This document shows positions 53,213 to 61,713 of a stretch of 64,000 nt of DNA, piece by piece. The DNA is from Flavobacterium sp. HJJ (lineage in GTDB: Bacteria; Bacteroidota; Bacteroidia; Flavobacteriales; Flavobacteriaceae). Within the stretch, counting starts at the first letter, position 1. Each line of letters opens with the position of its first letter. A program made the translations under genes and the position numbers. The DNA lies in NCBI RefSeq assembly GCF_015351475.1, contig NZ_JADKPR010000019.1:45792-109791 (forward strand). The letters are read 5' to 3'. The notes beneath the pieces were generated by a model, which did no database searches, was not told the origin of the DNA, and saw only the letters and a program-made list of their open reading frames with translations.

Positions 53213-53764
53213 ATGAAACTTTTCAAATTTTTAAAAAAGAACAACAGCAAACCAGTATATAAATGTTCTTGCTGTGGACAAAAGTATGACGAGTTACCAC
53301 TTTGTTTTGGTTCTGAATTTCCCGACTATTACTTTTCTGTTCCGCCAGAAGATAGAGAAAAAAGGATCGAACTAAAAGAAAGTTTGTGTGTAGTTGACAA
53401 ACAGCATTTTTTTCATCATGGCAGACTGACAATTCCAATTGTTGATCATAATCAAGATTTAATTTTTAATGTATGGACATCAATAAGTGCTGACAATTTT
53501 AGTAAACGAATGGACTTATGGGAAGATCCAAGCAGAATAAATGAAAAACCTTATTTTGGCTGGTTACAGACGACTGTTCCAACTTACGAAGACACATTAA
53601 ATATTAAAACGATTGCAATAGAACAAGAAATGGGAATAATTCCTGTAATAAAATCAATTGAAGAAGAACATCCTTTGACAATAGATCAAGAGAATGGAAT
53701 TACCTATAAGAAAGCGGTGGAAATTGTAGACGAAATTATTAAAAGTCAGCATAATACAAACTGA
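53213..53764 (+). CDS. DUF2199-family protein
   Basis: 183 residues. CSCCGQKYDELPLCFG at residues 16-31 with a CxxC zinc-type site, YYFSVPPEDREKRIELKESL and FFHHGRLTIPIVDHNQDLIF are characteristic of DUF2199. Cytoplasmic, function unknown. Same strand as the GNAT and SDR genes around it. Confidence 0.9.
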   Translation: MKLFKFLKKNNSKPVYKCSCCGQKYDELPLCFGSEFPDYYFSVPPEDREKRIELKESLCVVDKQHFFHHGRLTIPIVDHNQDLIFNVWTSISADNFSKRMDLWEDPSRINEKPYFGWLQTTVPTYEDTLNIKTIAIEQEMGIIPVIKSIEEEHPLTIDQENGITYKKAVEIVDEIIKSQHNTN

Positions 53765-53799
53765 AACTATCGTCGCATAAAAAATTATAAAAACTTAAA

Positions 53800-54624
53800 A
53801 TGAAACAAATAAGCATATTAGGCTGTGGCTGGCTGGGTCTGCCTTTGGCGAAAACATTATTGACAAATGGGTTTTACGTGAAAGGTTCGACCACGTCCGA
53901 AAGTAAACTTCCTATATTAAAATCGTTGGGAATTGAAGCTTTTTTAATTTCGCTTGACAGCAAAAACATAAACGGTGCCGTCGAAAATTTTCTCAACGGA
54001 AGCGAGACTTTAATTGTCAATATTCCGCCTCAATTGAGAGGAAAAAACAATGATTCTTCGACTGTGGAAGAAAAGGTATTTGTCGAAAAAATAAAGAATC
54101 TGATTTCATTTCTTGAAAACGCTGCTGTAAAAAATGTCCTCTTTGTGAGTTCAACTTCAGTTTATGGTGTAGCCAATGGAAGAATCACCGAAGAAACCCA
54201 TCCAAAACCAGATACTGAAAGCGGAAAACAATTACTGGAAGCAGAAACGCTGCTGCAGAACAATTCCAGCTTCAAAACCACGATTCTGCGTTTCGGCGGA
54301 CTCATTGGCGAAGACCGGAATCCTATTAAATTTTTGGCTGGAAAAGAAAATCTGGAGAATCCGGATTCCTGTATTAATTTTATTCATCAGGAAGACTGCA
54401 TTGGGATAATCCTAAAAATAATTACTGCCGGTTCCTGGAACGAAATCTACAACGGAGTAAGTCCTTTTCATCCCACAAGAGAGAAATATTATACTGAAAA
54501 AGCTTCCGGACTGAACTTATCTCCGCCTAAATTTGACCACACTAAACCTTCGGCTGGTAAACTGATTTCAGGCGAAAAAATCGAAAAAATTTTGGAATAT
54601 CAATTTATAAAACCAAATTTATAA
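53800..54624 (+). CDS. NAD(P)-dependent epimerase/SDR (YeeZ-like)
   Basis: 274 residues. Rossmann motif ILGCGWLGLPLAKTLLTNGF at the N-terminus, LFVSSTSVYGVANGRITEET (SSxxVYG, as in extended SDRs of the NAD-dependent epimerase type) and TTILRFGGLIGEDRNP. It oxidises or isomerises a small molecule with NAD(P)+; the substrate is unknown. Convergent with the histidine kinase gene on the minus strand. Confidence 0.88.
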   Translation: MKQISILGCGWLGLPLAKTLLTNGFYVKGSTTSESKLPILKSLGIEAFLISLDSKNINGAVENFLNGSETLIVNIPPQLRGKNNDSSTVEEKVFVEKIKNLISFLENAAVKNVLFVSSTSVYGVANGRITEETHPKPDTESGKQLLEAETLLQNNSSFKTTILRFGGLIGEDRNPIKFLAGKENLENPDSCINFIHQEDCIGIILKIITAGSWNEIYNGVSPFHPTREKYYTEKASGLNLSPPKFDHTKPSAGKLISGEKIEKILEYQFIKPNL

Positions 54625-54638
54625 ATAGAAAACTAAAA

Positions 54639-56981
54639 TTAGTTAAGCTCTCGCTGCTTCCCAAAATGGCTTTGCAGCAGTCTTGACAATTCTTCCTTTT
54701 TAATTGGTTTAGAAATATAACCGTCACATCCTGCTTTTATTGTTTTCTCTTTATCCCCTTCCAGCGCAAAAGCTGTCTGGGCAACAATAATTACTTTTTT
54801 ATTGAATTTTCTGATTTCCTTTGTAGCTTCATATCCATTCATCTGCGGCATCTGCATGTCCATCAGAATTAAATCAATATCAGGATTATTACGGCAGATT
54901 TTTACCGCTTCAACTCCTGTTTTTGCTGTTATAATTTCTTTTCCAAATGGATTTAAAACCTTTAGAATTAACAGCCTGGATATTTTATCATCCTCAGCAA
55001 TCAGTATTTTCAGTTTTGCGATCTCACAATCGAATTGACACGCCGGCATATTGATTTCTGTACAGTAGTTTTCTTCCAACTTCACCATACTTGGAATTGT
55101 AAAATAAAATATAGATCCTTTTTCCGGCTCGCTTTCTACCCAGATTTTACCGCCGAGCAATTCTACATAAGCCTTTGCTATAGACAAACCCAAACCAGCT
55201 CCCTGACGTGCCATTTTATCATTGAAATCAGCTTGAATAAAACGTTCAAATATAGCATTATGCCTGTCTTTTGGAATTCCTATTCCAGTATCTTTTACAA
55301 AAAATTCAATATGATCATCCTTTTCTGTATATCCAAATTCTATAATTCCTTTGATAGTAAACTTGATTGCATTTTTAACCAGATTGATAAGAATGGCATA
55401 TAGTTTTTCGCGGTCAGTCCTAATTATAGTTTCATCCCCGTCCAGAGGCGTTTTAAGAAGAAGAAGCACTCCTTTCTCCTGTGTTTCGGGCTTAAAAAAA
55501 GTATGTATGTACTGGAGCAGTTCATCAATATTTGTCGCTGAAAAAACAGCGTTCATCTGCCCAGCCTCAATTTTTGAAATATCGACAATATCATTGATAA
55601 TATTAAGCAGACGGGTACCGCTCTTTTCGATAATTTCAAGGTAATTCTTCTGTTCTTCACTGCTTAGATCAGCTTCTTTCAATAATTCGGCAAACCCCAT
55701 TATTCCATTCATCGGAGTTCTGATCTCATGACTCATATTGGCGAGAAAAGCAGATTTTAACTGGTCGCTTTCTTCTGCTTTTATTTTAGCTTTCTGCAGT
55801 TCACTGATGGCTTCTTTTAGTTTTTCCTTAGATGAAATTAATTTTTTATAATTTTTTTTGAGCGAATTATTTATCCGCTCATACTCTTTGTTTTTAACCG
55901 AAAGATCCTGACTTAAACGCCATGCAATGATTTTTGCACGCCGTTTGGTTATTAATAAGGAATAAGATAATGCAAATAACAGCAGACTTATTACGATGCC
56001 GCCAATTGCTGCCACTAGTGTTTTACCCGAAAAGAAAAAGGAGCTTCCAATTGGCTGGGAAAATACCAAAGTCCATTTTTTATTATTAAACAAAACTGGA
56101 AGTATTCGCGTTCTAATCTTGGTATCGCTGCTTTTTATACTGTTTTCATGGTTATCGAACAATAGTGTTTTTTGTGAGAGGAATTCGCCGTCATAAATTT
56201 TCAAATGAATATTTTTGTCACCGTCTAACTTCCATTCCTCTAAAATACTTTTCATTAAATCATCCATCCGAAAAGGGCTGAAAACCCATCCCAATATAGC
56301 CGAACGCCTTTCTGCTATTGTATTTATTAGCGTATTTTTATAAACAGGAACGTAGATTAATGTCCCTGCCTGAACATTTTTTTTAGTTTCCTGGCGCAGC
56401 ACTACTTTTCCTGACAGAACCGGCATATTATAATCCCGGGCTTTTTCCATCGCTTTACGTCTGACTGATTCTGAAAACATATCGAAACCCAGAGCCCGGG
56501 CATTTCTTTCATTATATGGCTCAAGATAAATGATCGAAGTGTAAACTGCTCTGTCTCCCGCAGGATAAACTGTGTATTTTGAAAATCCTTCTTTCTGAAT
56601 ATTCTGAATGTGTTTTTTTAACTGCTCTTTTTTTACGATAGCTGCATATCCAAAACCCTGGACTCCTTTAAAATTTTCATTCACTGTTGAAAATTTATTG
56701 AATTGCTCCCACTCTTTCCGAGTGACTAATTGGGAAGCTTCAAAAAAAGAAGAAGCATTAAGAAGAAATTGTACATGCAGATTGATTCGGAGGAAAATCT
56801 TTGTTTTAACCTCATTACATGCCAGAACGAACTCTTTTTGAGACTGAGATTCATCATCCTGGCTTACATAATGGGAAACACCAAAAGTTATTATAAGTCC
56901 AACAAATAGAATTACAAAAGAATTCCACAAAGGGTTGTGATTTTTTGCAGCGCTATTTTTTATATGTCTTACATTTGGCAT
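54639..56981 (-). CDS. Hybrid sensor histidine kinase with CHASE domain
   Basis: 780 residues. Two transmembrane helices (about 18-37 and 330-352) bracket a periplasmic CHASE domain (about 80-300; FKGVQGFGYAAIV, YTSIIYLEPYNERN, ARALGFDMF). Then a coiled-coil linker, HisKA with FLANMSHEIRTPMNGIMGFA (phospho-acceptor His), HATPase_c with NAIKF, DTGIGIP and GAGLGLSIAK boxes, and a C-terminal receiver domain with the acceptor Asp in LILMDMQMPQMNGYEA. It senses a small external ligand and relays phosphate; no partner regulator is adjacent. The 463-base gap upstream of it holds the leader of the next gene. Confidence 0.93.
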   Translation of the reverse strand: MPNVRHIKNSAAKNHNPLWNSFVILFVGLIITFGVSHYVSQDDESQSQKEFVLACNEVKTKIFLRINLHVQFLLNASSFFEASQLVTRKEWEQFNKFSTVNENFKGVQGFGYAAIVKKEQLKKHIQNIQKEGFSKYTVYPAGDRAVYTSIIYLEPYNERNARALGFDMFSESVRRKAMEKARDYNMPVLSGKVVLRQETKKNVQAGTLIYVPVYKNTLINTIAERRSAILGWVFSPFRMDDLMKSILEEWKLDGDKNIHLKIYDGEFLSQKTLLFDNHENSIKSSDTKIRTRILPVLFNNKKWTLVFSQPIGSSFFFSGKTLVAAIGGIVISLLLFALSYSLLITKRRAKIIAWRLSQDLSVKNKEYERINNSLKKNYKKLISSKEKLKEAISELQKAKIKAEESDQLKSAFLANMSHEIRTPMNGIMGFAELLKEADLSSEEQKNYLEIIEKSGTRLLNIINDIVDISKIEAGQMNAVFSATNIDELLQYIHTFFKPETQEKGVLLLLKTPLDGDETIIRTDREKLYAILINLVKNAIKFTIKGIIEFGYTEKDDHIEFFVKDTGIGIPKDRHNAIFERFIQADFNDKMARQGAGLGLSIAKAYVELLGGKIWVESEPEKGSIFYFTIPSMVKLEENYCTEINMPACQFDCEIAKLKILIAEDDKISRLLILKVLNPFGKEIITAKTGVEAVKICRNNPDIDLILMDMQMPQMNGYEATKEIRKFNKKVIIVAQTAFALEGDKEKTIKAGCDGYISKPIKKEELSRLLQSHFGKQRELN

Positions 56982-57364
56982 CTTACTATTTCTTCAGCAG
57001 TTAAAGTAACTTATGGAAAGCGATATTTTTTATCTTCAGTTTAAATTATCATTTATCTGAAAGGTATAAATCCGTTTTTTAAACTTAAAAAAAAATCCTT
57101 TAATAAAGAACAAATTAATAAAAAATAATAATATTAAAAAATCATGTTAAAAACTTAACAATTTATAAAAATAAACCGTCTTTTATTACAGCTTTTGTAA
57201 GTTTAAAAAACATTCGGTCTCTGGCAACAGAAAACAAAATCTGCGGTAAGATCTGTTATTATATGAATCAAATCCGCTGTTCTCGAATGGTTTTCATTCC
57301 ATTTTATTTTAGAAACTATCTTAAAACAGAAAAAAATTACAGTAAAAAGACATTGTTTTAATCT

Positions 57365-57441
57365 TACCTTTGCCACGGTTTGGTTACTCCTAACCTTGCA
57401 TTAAAACTGCTTTAGACCGACAAAATCGAAAGGTTTTTTGG
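57365..57441 (+). promoter_or_regulatory. Promoter and possible attenuator leader of the EamA gene
   Basis: TACCTTTG (57365-57372) fits TAnnTTTG. The leader can form GGTT-ACTCCT-AACC, or the same AACC(TT) can pair with AAGGTT just before TTTTTT, right before the ATG at 57445. The two pairings exclude each other, which is the layout of an attenuator or small riboswitch. I recognise no named class. Confidence 0.4.
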
Positions 57442-57444
57442 CAG

Positions 57445-58392
57445 ATGCCTTTATTAAAAATAGTTTATAAATTGAGAACAAAAATAAAAACTGCTATAAA
57501 ATCCAGAATTAACGCCATCGGGTTACCTATTTTCGCATTGTGCTGGGTAGGATTTTTTTGGGGCACCACATGGCTGGCATCCAAGGAAGGTGTGAGACAT
57601 ATGCCGGGACTGCAGCTTGCTGCCATAAGACAGTTTATAGCTGGATTTCTTTATTTATGTTTCTTTATTTTTAAAAAAGAGCCTTGGCCTAAAGGAAAAC
57701 AATGGAGAACAATTCTGATTTTAAGTCTGCTCAATTTCTTTTTAAGTAACGGTCTTAGTACTTGGGGCGTAAAATATATTAGCAGCGGTTTGGGCGCTAT
57801 CATAGCAGCAATGGTTCCTTTGTGGATTTTACTAATTAATTTTTGCAAAGGCGAACGCATCACCAGATTAGCAGTTTTAGGAATTTTAATCTGTTTTGGC
57901 GGTGTCTGCATTATTTTCTACGAACACCTGCTTGATTTTTTGCAGCCTGACTTTCAATTTGGGATTGTGCTTTCTATAATGGCAACTATTACATGGTCAT
58001 TTGGAACATTATACACCAAGAAAAAGGCCGCAAGTTTTAATCCGTATTTTAGTTTAGGCCTGCAGATGTTTATTTCCAGTATTTTTCTTTTTTCGTTGAT
58101 AGGTGCCACTGGAACGGGTATTCCCCTGTCTGAAATCCCTGTAAATTCCTGGTGGGCAATTGCTTATTTGGTAATTATTGGATCGCTTTTAACTTTTATT
58201 GCTTTTATTTATGCACTGCAGAAACTCCCAACAGAACTGAGCAGCCTTTATGCTTATATGAATCCAATAGTTGCAGTAATTCTTGGCTCATTGATTTTTG
58301 AAGAACCTTTAACCTCGGCAATTATTTTTGGCGGAAGCGTTACTTTAATAGGTTTGTATCTTATTAATTTCGCCATGCGAAAAAAACGCTGA
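57445..58392 (+). CDS. EamA/DMT-family transporter
   Basis: 315 residues with ten transmembrane helices in two EamA halves: ALCWVGFFWGTTWLASKEG and LAAIRQFIAGFLYLC in the first, YLVIIGSLLTFIAFIYALQK and YAYMNPIVAVILGSLIFEEP in the second. It exports or imports a metabolite across the inner membrane; substrate unknown. About 25 residues before the first helix are longer than usual, so the true start might be later, but no closer ATG exists. Confidence 0.88.
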   Translation: MPLLKIVYKLRTKIKTAIKSRINAIGLPIFALCWVGFFWGTTWLASKEGVRHMPGLQLAAIRQFIAGFLYLCFFIFKKEPWPKGKQWRTILILSLLNFFLSNGLSTWGVKYISSGLGAIIAAMVPLWILLINFCKGERITRLAVLGILICFGGVCIIFYEHLLDFLQPDFQFGIVLSIMATITWSFGTLYTKKKAASFNPYFSLGLQMFISSIFLFSLIGATGTGIPLSEIPVNSWWAIAYLVIIGSLLTFIAFIYALQKLPTELSSLYAYMNPIVAVILGSLIFEEPLTSAIIFGGSVTLIGLYLINFAMRKKR

Positions 58393-58463
58393 CCAGAAGT
58401 ATAATTACATCTGATTCTTTCATAATACTCAAATCTTATATCGAATTTGGTTTTAAAAGACAT

Positions 58464-58504
58464 AAAAAAATCCCATCAGTTTTAGAATCTGATGGGATTT
58501 TTTA
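58464..58504. terminator. Bidirectional terminator between EamA and M13 genes
   Basis: AAAAATCCCATCAG / CTGATGGGATTTTTT with a nine-base loop, A-run and T-run on the two sides; convergent genes on both sides. Confidence 0.95.
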
Positions 58505-58526
58505 TGCTTTTAGCTAAAATTATTTA

Positions 58527-60590
58527 CTACCAGATTTTAACTCTTTTCTCAGGAACGATAAACATTCCTTCACCCGATTTAATATCAAATGCTTGATAAA
58601 AAGCATCAATATTCTGTAATGGTACATAACCTCTATACATACCCGGCGAATGCGGATCTGTTTTTACACGGTTTTTGATAGCTTCATCACGCATTTTGAT
58701 GCGCCATACGGTAGCCCAAGATATAAAGAAACGCTGTTCTGGTGAAAATCCATCAATTAGTTCGGGTCTTCCGTTTTCTTTCAAAAACAATTGCAATCCA
58801 TCATAAGCGGCGTTTACTCCCCCTAAATCGCCAATATTTTCGCCAAGCGTAAATTTACCGTCGACATGTATTCCCGGTAAAGGCTCTAATGCACTGTACT
58901 GATCGGCAAGAGCTGTTCCTAATGCACTAAATTGTTTTAAATCTTCGGCAGTCCACCAGTCAACAAGATTTCCATCAGCATTGTAGCGCGCTCCTGAATC
59001 GTCAAATCCATGAGATATTTCATGTCCGATAACAGCTCCAATTCCTCCATAATTTACAGCTTCATCGGCTTGGTAATTATAAAATGGAGGCTGTAAAATG
59101 GCTGCAGGGAAAACAATTTCGTTATAAGATGGGTTATAATAAGCATTTACAGTTTGCGGAGACATGTGCCATTCTGTTTTATCAACTGGTTTTGAAAGTT
59201 CCTCAATAGCTTTTTGATGATTCCAGACTGAAACATTTTTTGAATTCTCAAAATAACTGCCTCCTTCAGAAGGCGCTTTTATTACTAGTTTTGAATAATC
59301 TTTCCATTTATCCGGATATCCGACTTTTATAGAAATTTTATTTAATTTTTCAATTGCTTTTACTTTTGTTTCAGCAGACATCCAAGTTAAATTGTTAATT
59401 CTGAATTCATAACCTTTGATGATGTTTTTAATCATCTTCTCCGCTTTTGCTTTCGCTTCTGCAGGAAATAATTTTTCAACATATAATTTCCCTAAAGCTT
59501 CTCCAATATTTCTATTCACAATCAGTAAAGCTCTTTCTTCAAGAGGTCTTTGTGTAATGGCACCTGTTAATGTTTTTTCATAAAAATCAAAATCAGCAGC
59601 ATCTATATTCATTGATAATTTGCTGGCTGAATTATTCAACAGAGTCCATTTCATAAATTCTTTCCAGTCATCCACTTTATTTTCGGTAAAAATAGCCTGC
59701 AACGCTTTCATATAACGAGGCTGATCAACATTGACTGTACTTAATTTTGAAAATCCAACTCCCGAAAAATAATTTTCCCAATTGATTGCCGGTACCATTT
59801 TTTGTAAATCGGCAATTGTCGTGGGATTGTACTGCAGTCTGGAATCTCTTCGTTCAACCCTATCCAATCTAGGTTTTGACATAGAAGTTTCCAAAGCTAA
59901 AATTTTTGCAGCGCTCTCATTGGCCTGCTTTGGATTTTCACCTATAAACTGAAGCATTCTAGCAACATGCAGCAGGTATTTTTCTCTTTTTTCTTTAGAA
60001 TCTTTATCATCAGAAACATAATAATCTCTGTCTGGCAGCCCCAGTCTTCCTAAGCCAAGACTAACTGTATTTTTATTGCTGTCTTTCTCATCCGCTCCTA
60101 CTCCAACTCCAAAAAAACCAATTCCGCCAATCGATTCCATTTCAATCAGTATTTTTTGCAGATCCTCGATATTTTTTATCTTATCGATTTTTGCCAAATA
60201 CGGTTTCAATGGATTAATTCCCTGCTTATTTCTGACTACTGTATCAAGGAATGACTTATAAAGATTAATAGCTTTTCCCTGATCAGTATTTGATTTATAC
60301 TTTGGATTTTTTGAAGATTCTTTCAAAATATCCAGAGCATCTTTATCTGTTTTCTTAACCAGCTCGCTAGAAGATCCCCAAGTTGTTCTATCATTTGGAA
60401 TTTGGGTTTTTTCTAACCAAGTTCCATTTACAAATTGGTAAAAATTATCATTTGGCTTTACATTTTTGTCCATAAATGTGACATTGATTCCTGGTTCAGC
60501 CATCTTTGCTGCTGACTGCGCTTGGCTTTGAGATGCCCAAATCAATGCAGGGATCGCAAATAAAACCCTTTTTGTCAATACATTTTTCAT
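58527..60590 (-). CDS. Exported M13-family metallopeptidase (PepO/neprilysin-like)
   Basis: 687 residues with signal peptide ending SQSQAQ. The zinc site is VIGHEISHGFDDSG near residue 520, with the third ligand in GENIGDLGGVNAAYDG; the C-terminal MRGY-type block and the VKTDPHSPGMYRGYVPLQN stretch are family-typical. It cleaves peptides in the periplasm or outside. The N-terminal helical domain that closes over the active site covers about 40-430. Monocistronic; convergent terminator. Confidence 0.95.
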   Translation of the reverse strand: MKNVLTKRVLFAIPALIWASQSQAQSAAKMAEPGINVTFMDKNVKPNDNFYQFVNGTWLEKTQIPNDRTTWGSSSELVKKTDKDALDILKESSKNPKYKSNTDQGKAINLYKSFLDTVVRNKQGINPLKPYLAKIDKIKNIEDLQKILIEMESIGGIGFFGVGVGADEKDSNKNTVSLGLGRLGLPDRDYYVSDDKDSKEKREKYLLHVARMLQFIGENPKQANESAAKILALETSMSKPRLDRVERRDSRLQYNPTTIADLQKMVPAINWENYFSGVGFSKLSTVNVDQPRYMKALQAIFTENKVDDWKEFMKWTLLNNSASKLSMNIDAADFDFYEKTLTGAITQRPLEERALLIVNRNIGEALGKLYVEKLFPAEAKAKAEKMIKNIIKGYEFRINNLTWMSAETKVKAIEKLNKISIKVGYPDKWKDYSKLVIKAPSEGGSYFENSKNVSVWNHQKAIEELSKPVDKTEWHMSPQTVNAYYNPSYNEIVFPAAILQPPFYNYQADEAVNYGGIGAVIGHEISHGFDDSGARYNADGNLVDWWTAEDLKQFSALGTALADQYSALEPLPGIHVDGKFTLGENIGDLGGVNAAYDGLQLFLKENGRPELIDGFSPEQRFFISWATVWRIKMRDEAIKNRVKTDPHSPGMYRGYVPLQNIDAFYQAFDIKSGEGMFIVPEKRVKIW

Positions 60591-60698
60591 TAATAAATTG
60601 TTTAGAAGTTGTTACAAACATATAAATAATTTATCGTTTTGTTATATTTTTAAAAAAATACATAAAATTAAAAAACCTGAAAAAGAAACTACTTTTTG

Positions 60699-60706
60699 TA
60701 TTTTTG
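60699..60706 (+). promoter_or_regulatory. Bacteroidota -7 element before the SCO gene
   Basis: TATTTTTG, 15 bases before the ATG at 60722, matching TAnnTTTG. Confidence 0.6.
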
Positions 60707-60721
60707 CATCAAATCACAATT

Positions 60722-61399
60722 ATGTCTGCTTTCTTCAAAAAATATCGAACCTACCTAACCATTGTTTTAATTTTTTCAATCGTAACATTGTACTTGTTTT
60801 ATTCAGCCTTGAAACCCAATAAAACACTGCCAATCTATAATCCGGCTGATGTAAACCCAGAATTAGTAGACTCAACCGTTCAATACGTCAGCAAATACCA
60901 CACAATCGCTGATTTTTCCTTTACTAATCAAAATGGAAAAACCATTACCCAAAAAGACTATGAAGGAAAAGTATACGTAGCCGATTTTTTCTTTACAACC
61001 TGCGGTTCTATTTGTCCAAAAATGACAACTAACCTAGTCGATGTGCAAAAAGCAATCAAGAAGAATCCAAAAGTTAAACTGCTCTCGCTTTCTGTCTTCC
61101 CGGAAACTGACACCGTGCCTGCATTAAAAGAGTATGCAAAAAAGTATGGTGTCATTGATGCCAAATGGAATCTGGTTACCGGTGACAAAAAAGAAATCTA
61201 CACAATGGCACGAAAATCATACTTGGCCGTAAAAATGGGCAGACCAGACCAGTTATACGATATGGTGCATACTGAAAATTTTGTTTTGGTTGACCAAAAA
61301 AAGCGCGTCCGCGGATTTTATGACGGTACTAAGAAAGAGGAAATTCAAAGATTAATTGAAGATATTGATTGGCTTTGCGCCAATGAAAAAAATGAGTAA
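60722..61399 (+). CDS. SCO1/SenC-family protein
   Basis: 225 residues from the ATG at 60722; six upstream residues of the frame are dropped because the promoter overlaps them. One N-terminal membrane helix (about 11-30), then a thioredoxin fold with the copper CxxxC in FFTTCGSICPKMTTNL and the His ligand in DQLYDMVHTENFVLVD. It delivers copper to cytochrome oxidase Cu-A or handles envelope thiols. Stand-alone gene before feo. Confidence 0.92.
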   Translation: MSAFFKKYRTYLTIVLIFSIVTLYLFYSALKPNKTLPIYNPADVNPELVDSTVQYVSKYHTIADFSFTNQNGKTITQKDYEGKVYVADFFFTTCGSICPKMTTNLVDVQKAIKKNPKVKLLSLSVFPETDTVPALKEYAKKYGVIDAKWNLVTGDKKEIYTMARKSYLAVKMGRPDQLYDMVHTENFVLVDQKKRVRGFYDGTKKEEIQRLIEDIDWLCANEKNE

Positions 61400-61436
61400 A
61401 ACTGATAATAATCAAGTATAGTTATAAATAAAAATG

Positions 61437-61465
61437 TATTTTTGCAATCTAAATTCAATCTAAAT
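61437..61465 (+). promoter_or_regulatory. feo promoter with tandem CAATCTAAAT words
   Basis: TATTTTTG (61437-61444) is followed by two CAATCTAAAT words with an 11-base period (61445-61454, 61456-61465), right over the expected transcription start and 5 bases before the feoA TTG. A regulator site is likely; direct, not inverted, repeats. Confidence 0.45.
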
Positions 61466-61470
61466 AAGCT

Positions 61471-61713
61471 TTGCAAACAACGATACATTCTCTCAAAAAA
61501 GGCCAAAAAGCCACTATCCTGGATTTTGATATCGATTTAATCCCATTAAAACTTCTGGAAATGGGCTGTTTGCCAGGTAATGACGTTGAATTGCTTCAGG
61601 TGGCTCCGTTTGGTGATCCTCTGTATCTAGATATAAATGGCTCACACCTTGCTATTCGTATTGAAACCGCCAAACTTATTGAAGTAGAACTGATTAATAC
61701 TTCAGAAAAATGA
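61471..61713 (+). CDS. feoA: Ferrous iron transport protein FeoA
   Basis: 80 residues from a TTG start, which puts the SH3-like fold at its normal beginning (TIHSLKKGQKATILDFD). LPLKLLEMGCLPGNDVELLQ-type central block (here IPLKLLEMGCLPGNDVEL) and LAIRIETAKLIEVE at the end are FeoA hallmarks. It binds and modulates FeoB. An ATGA overlap joins it to feoB. Confidence 0.92.
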   Translation: MQTTIHSLKKGQKATILDFDIDLIPLKLLEMGCLPGNDVELLQVAPFGDPLYLDINGSHLAIRIETAKLIEVELINTSEK

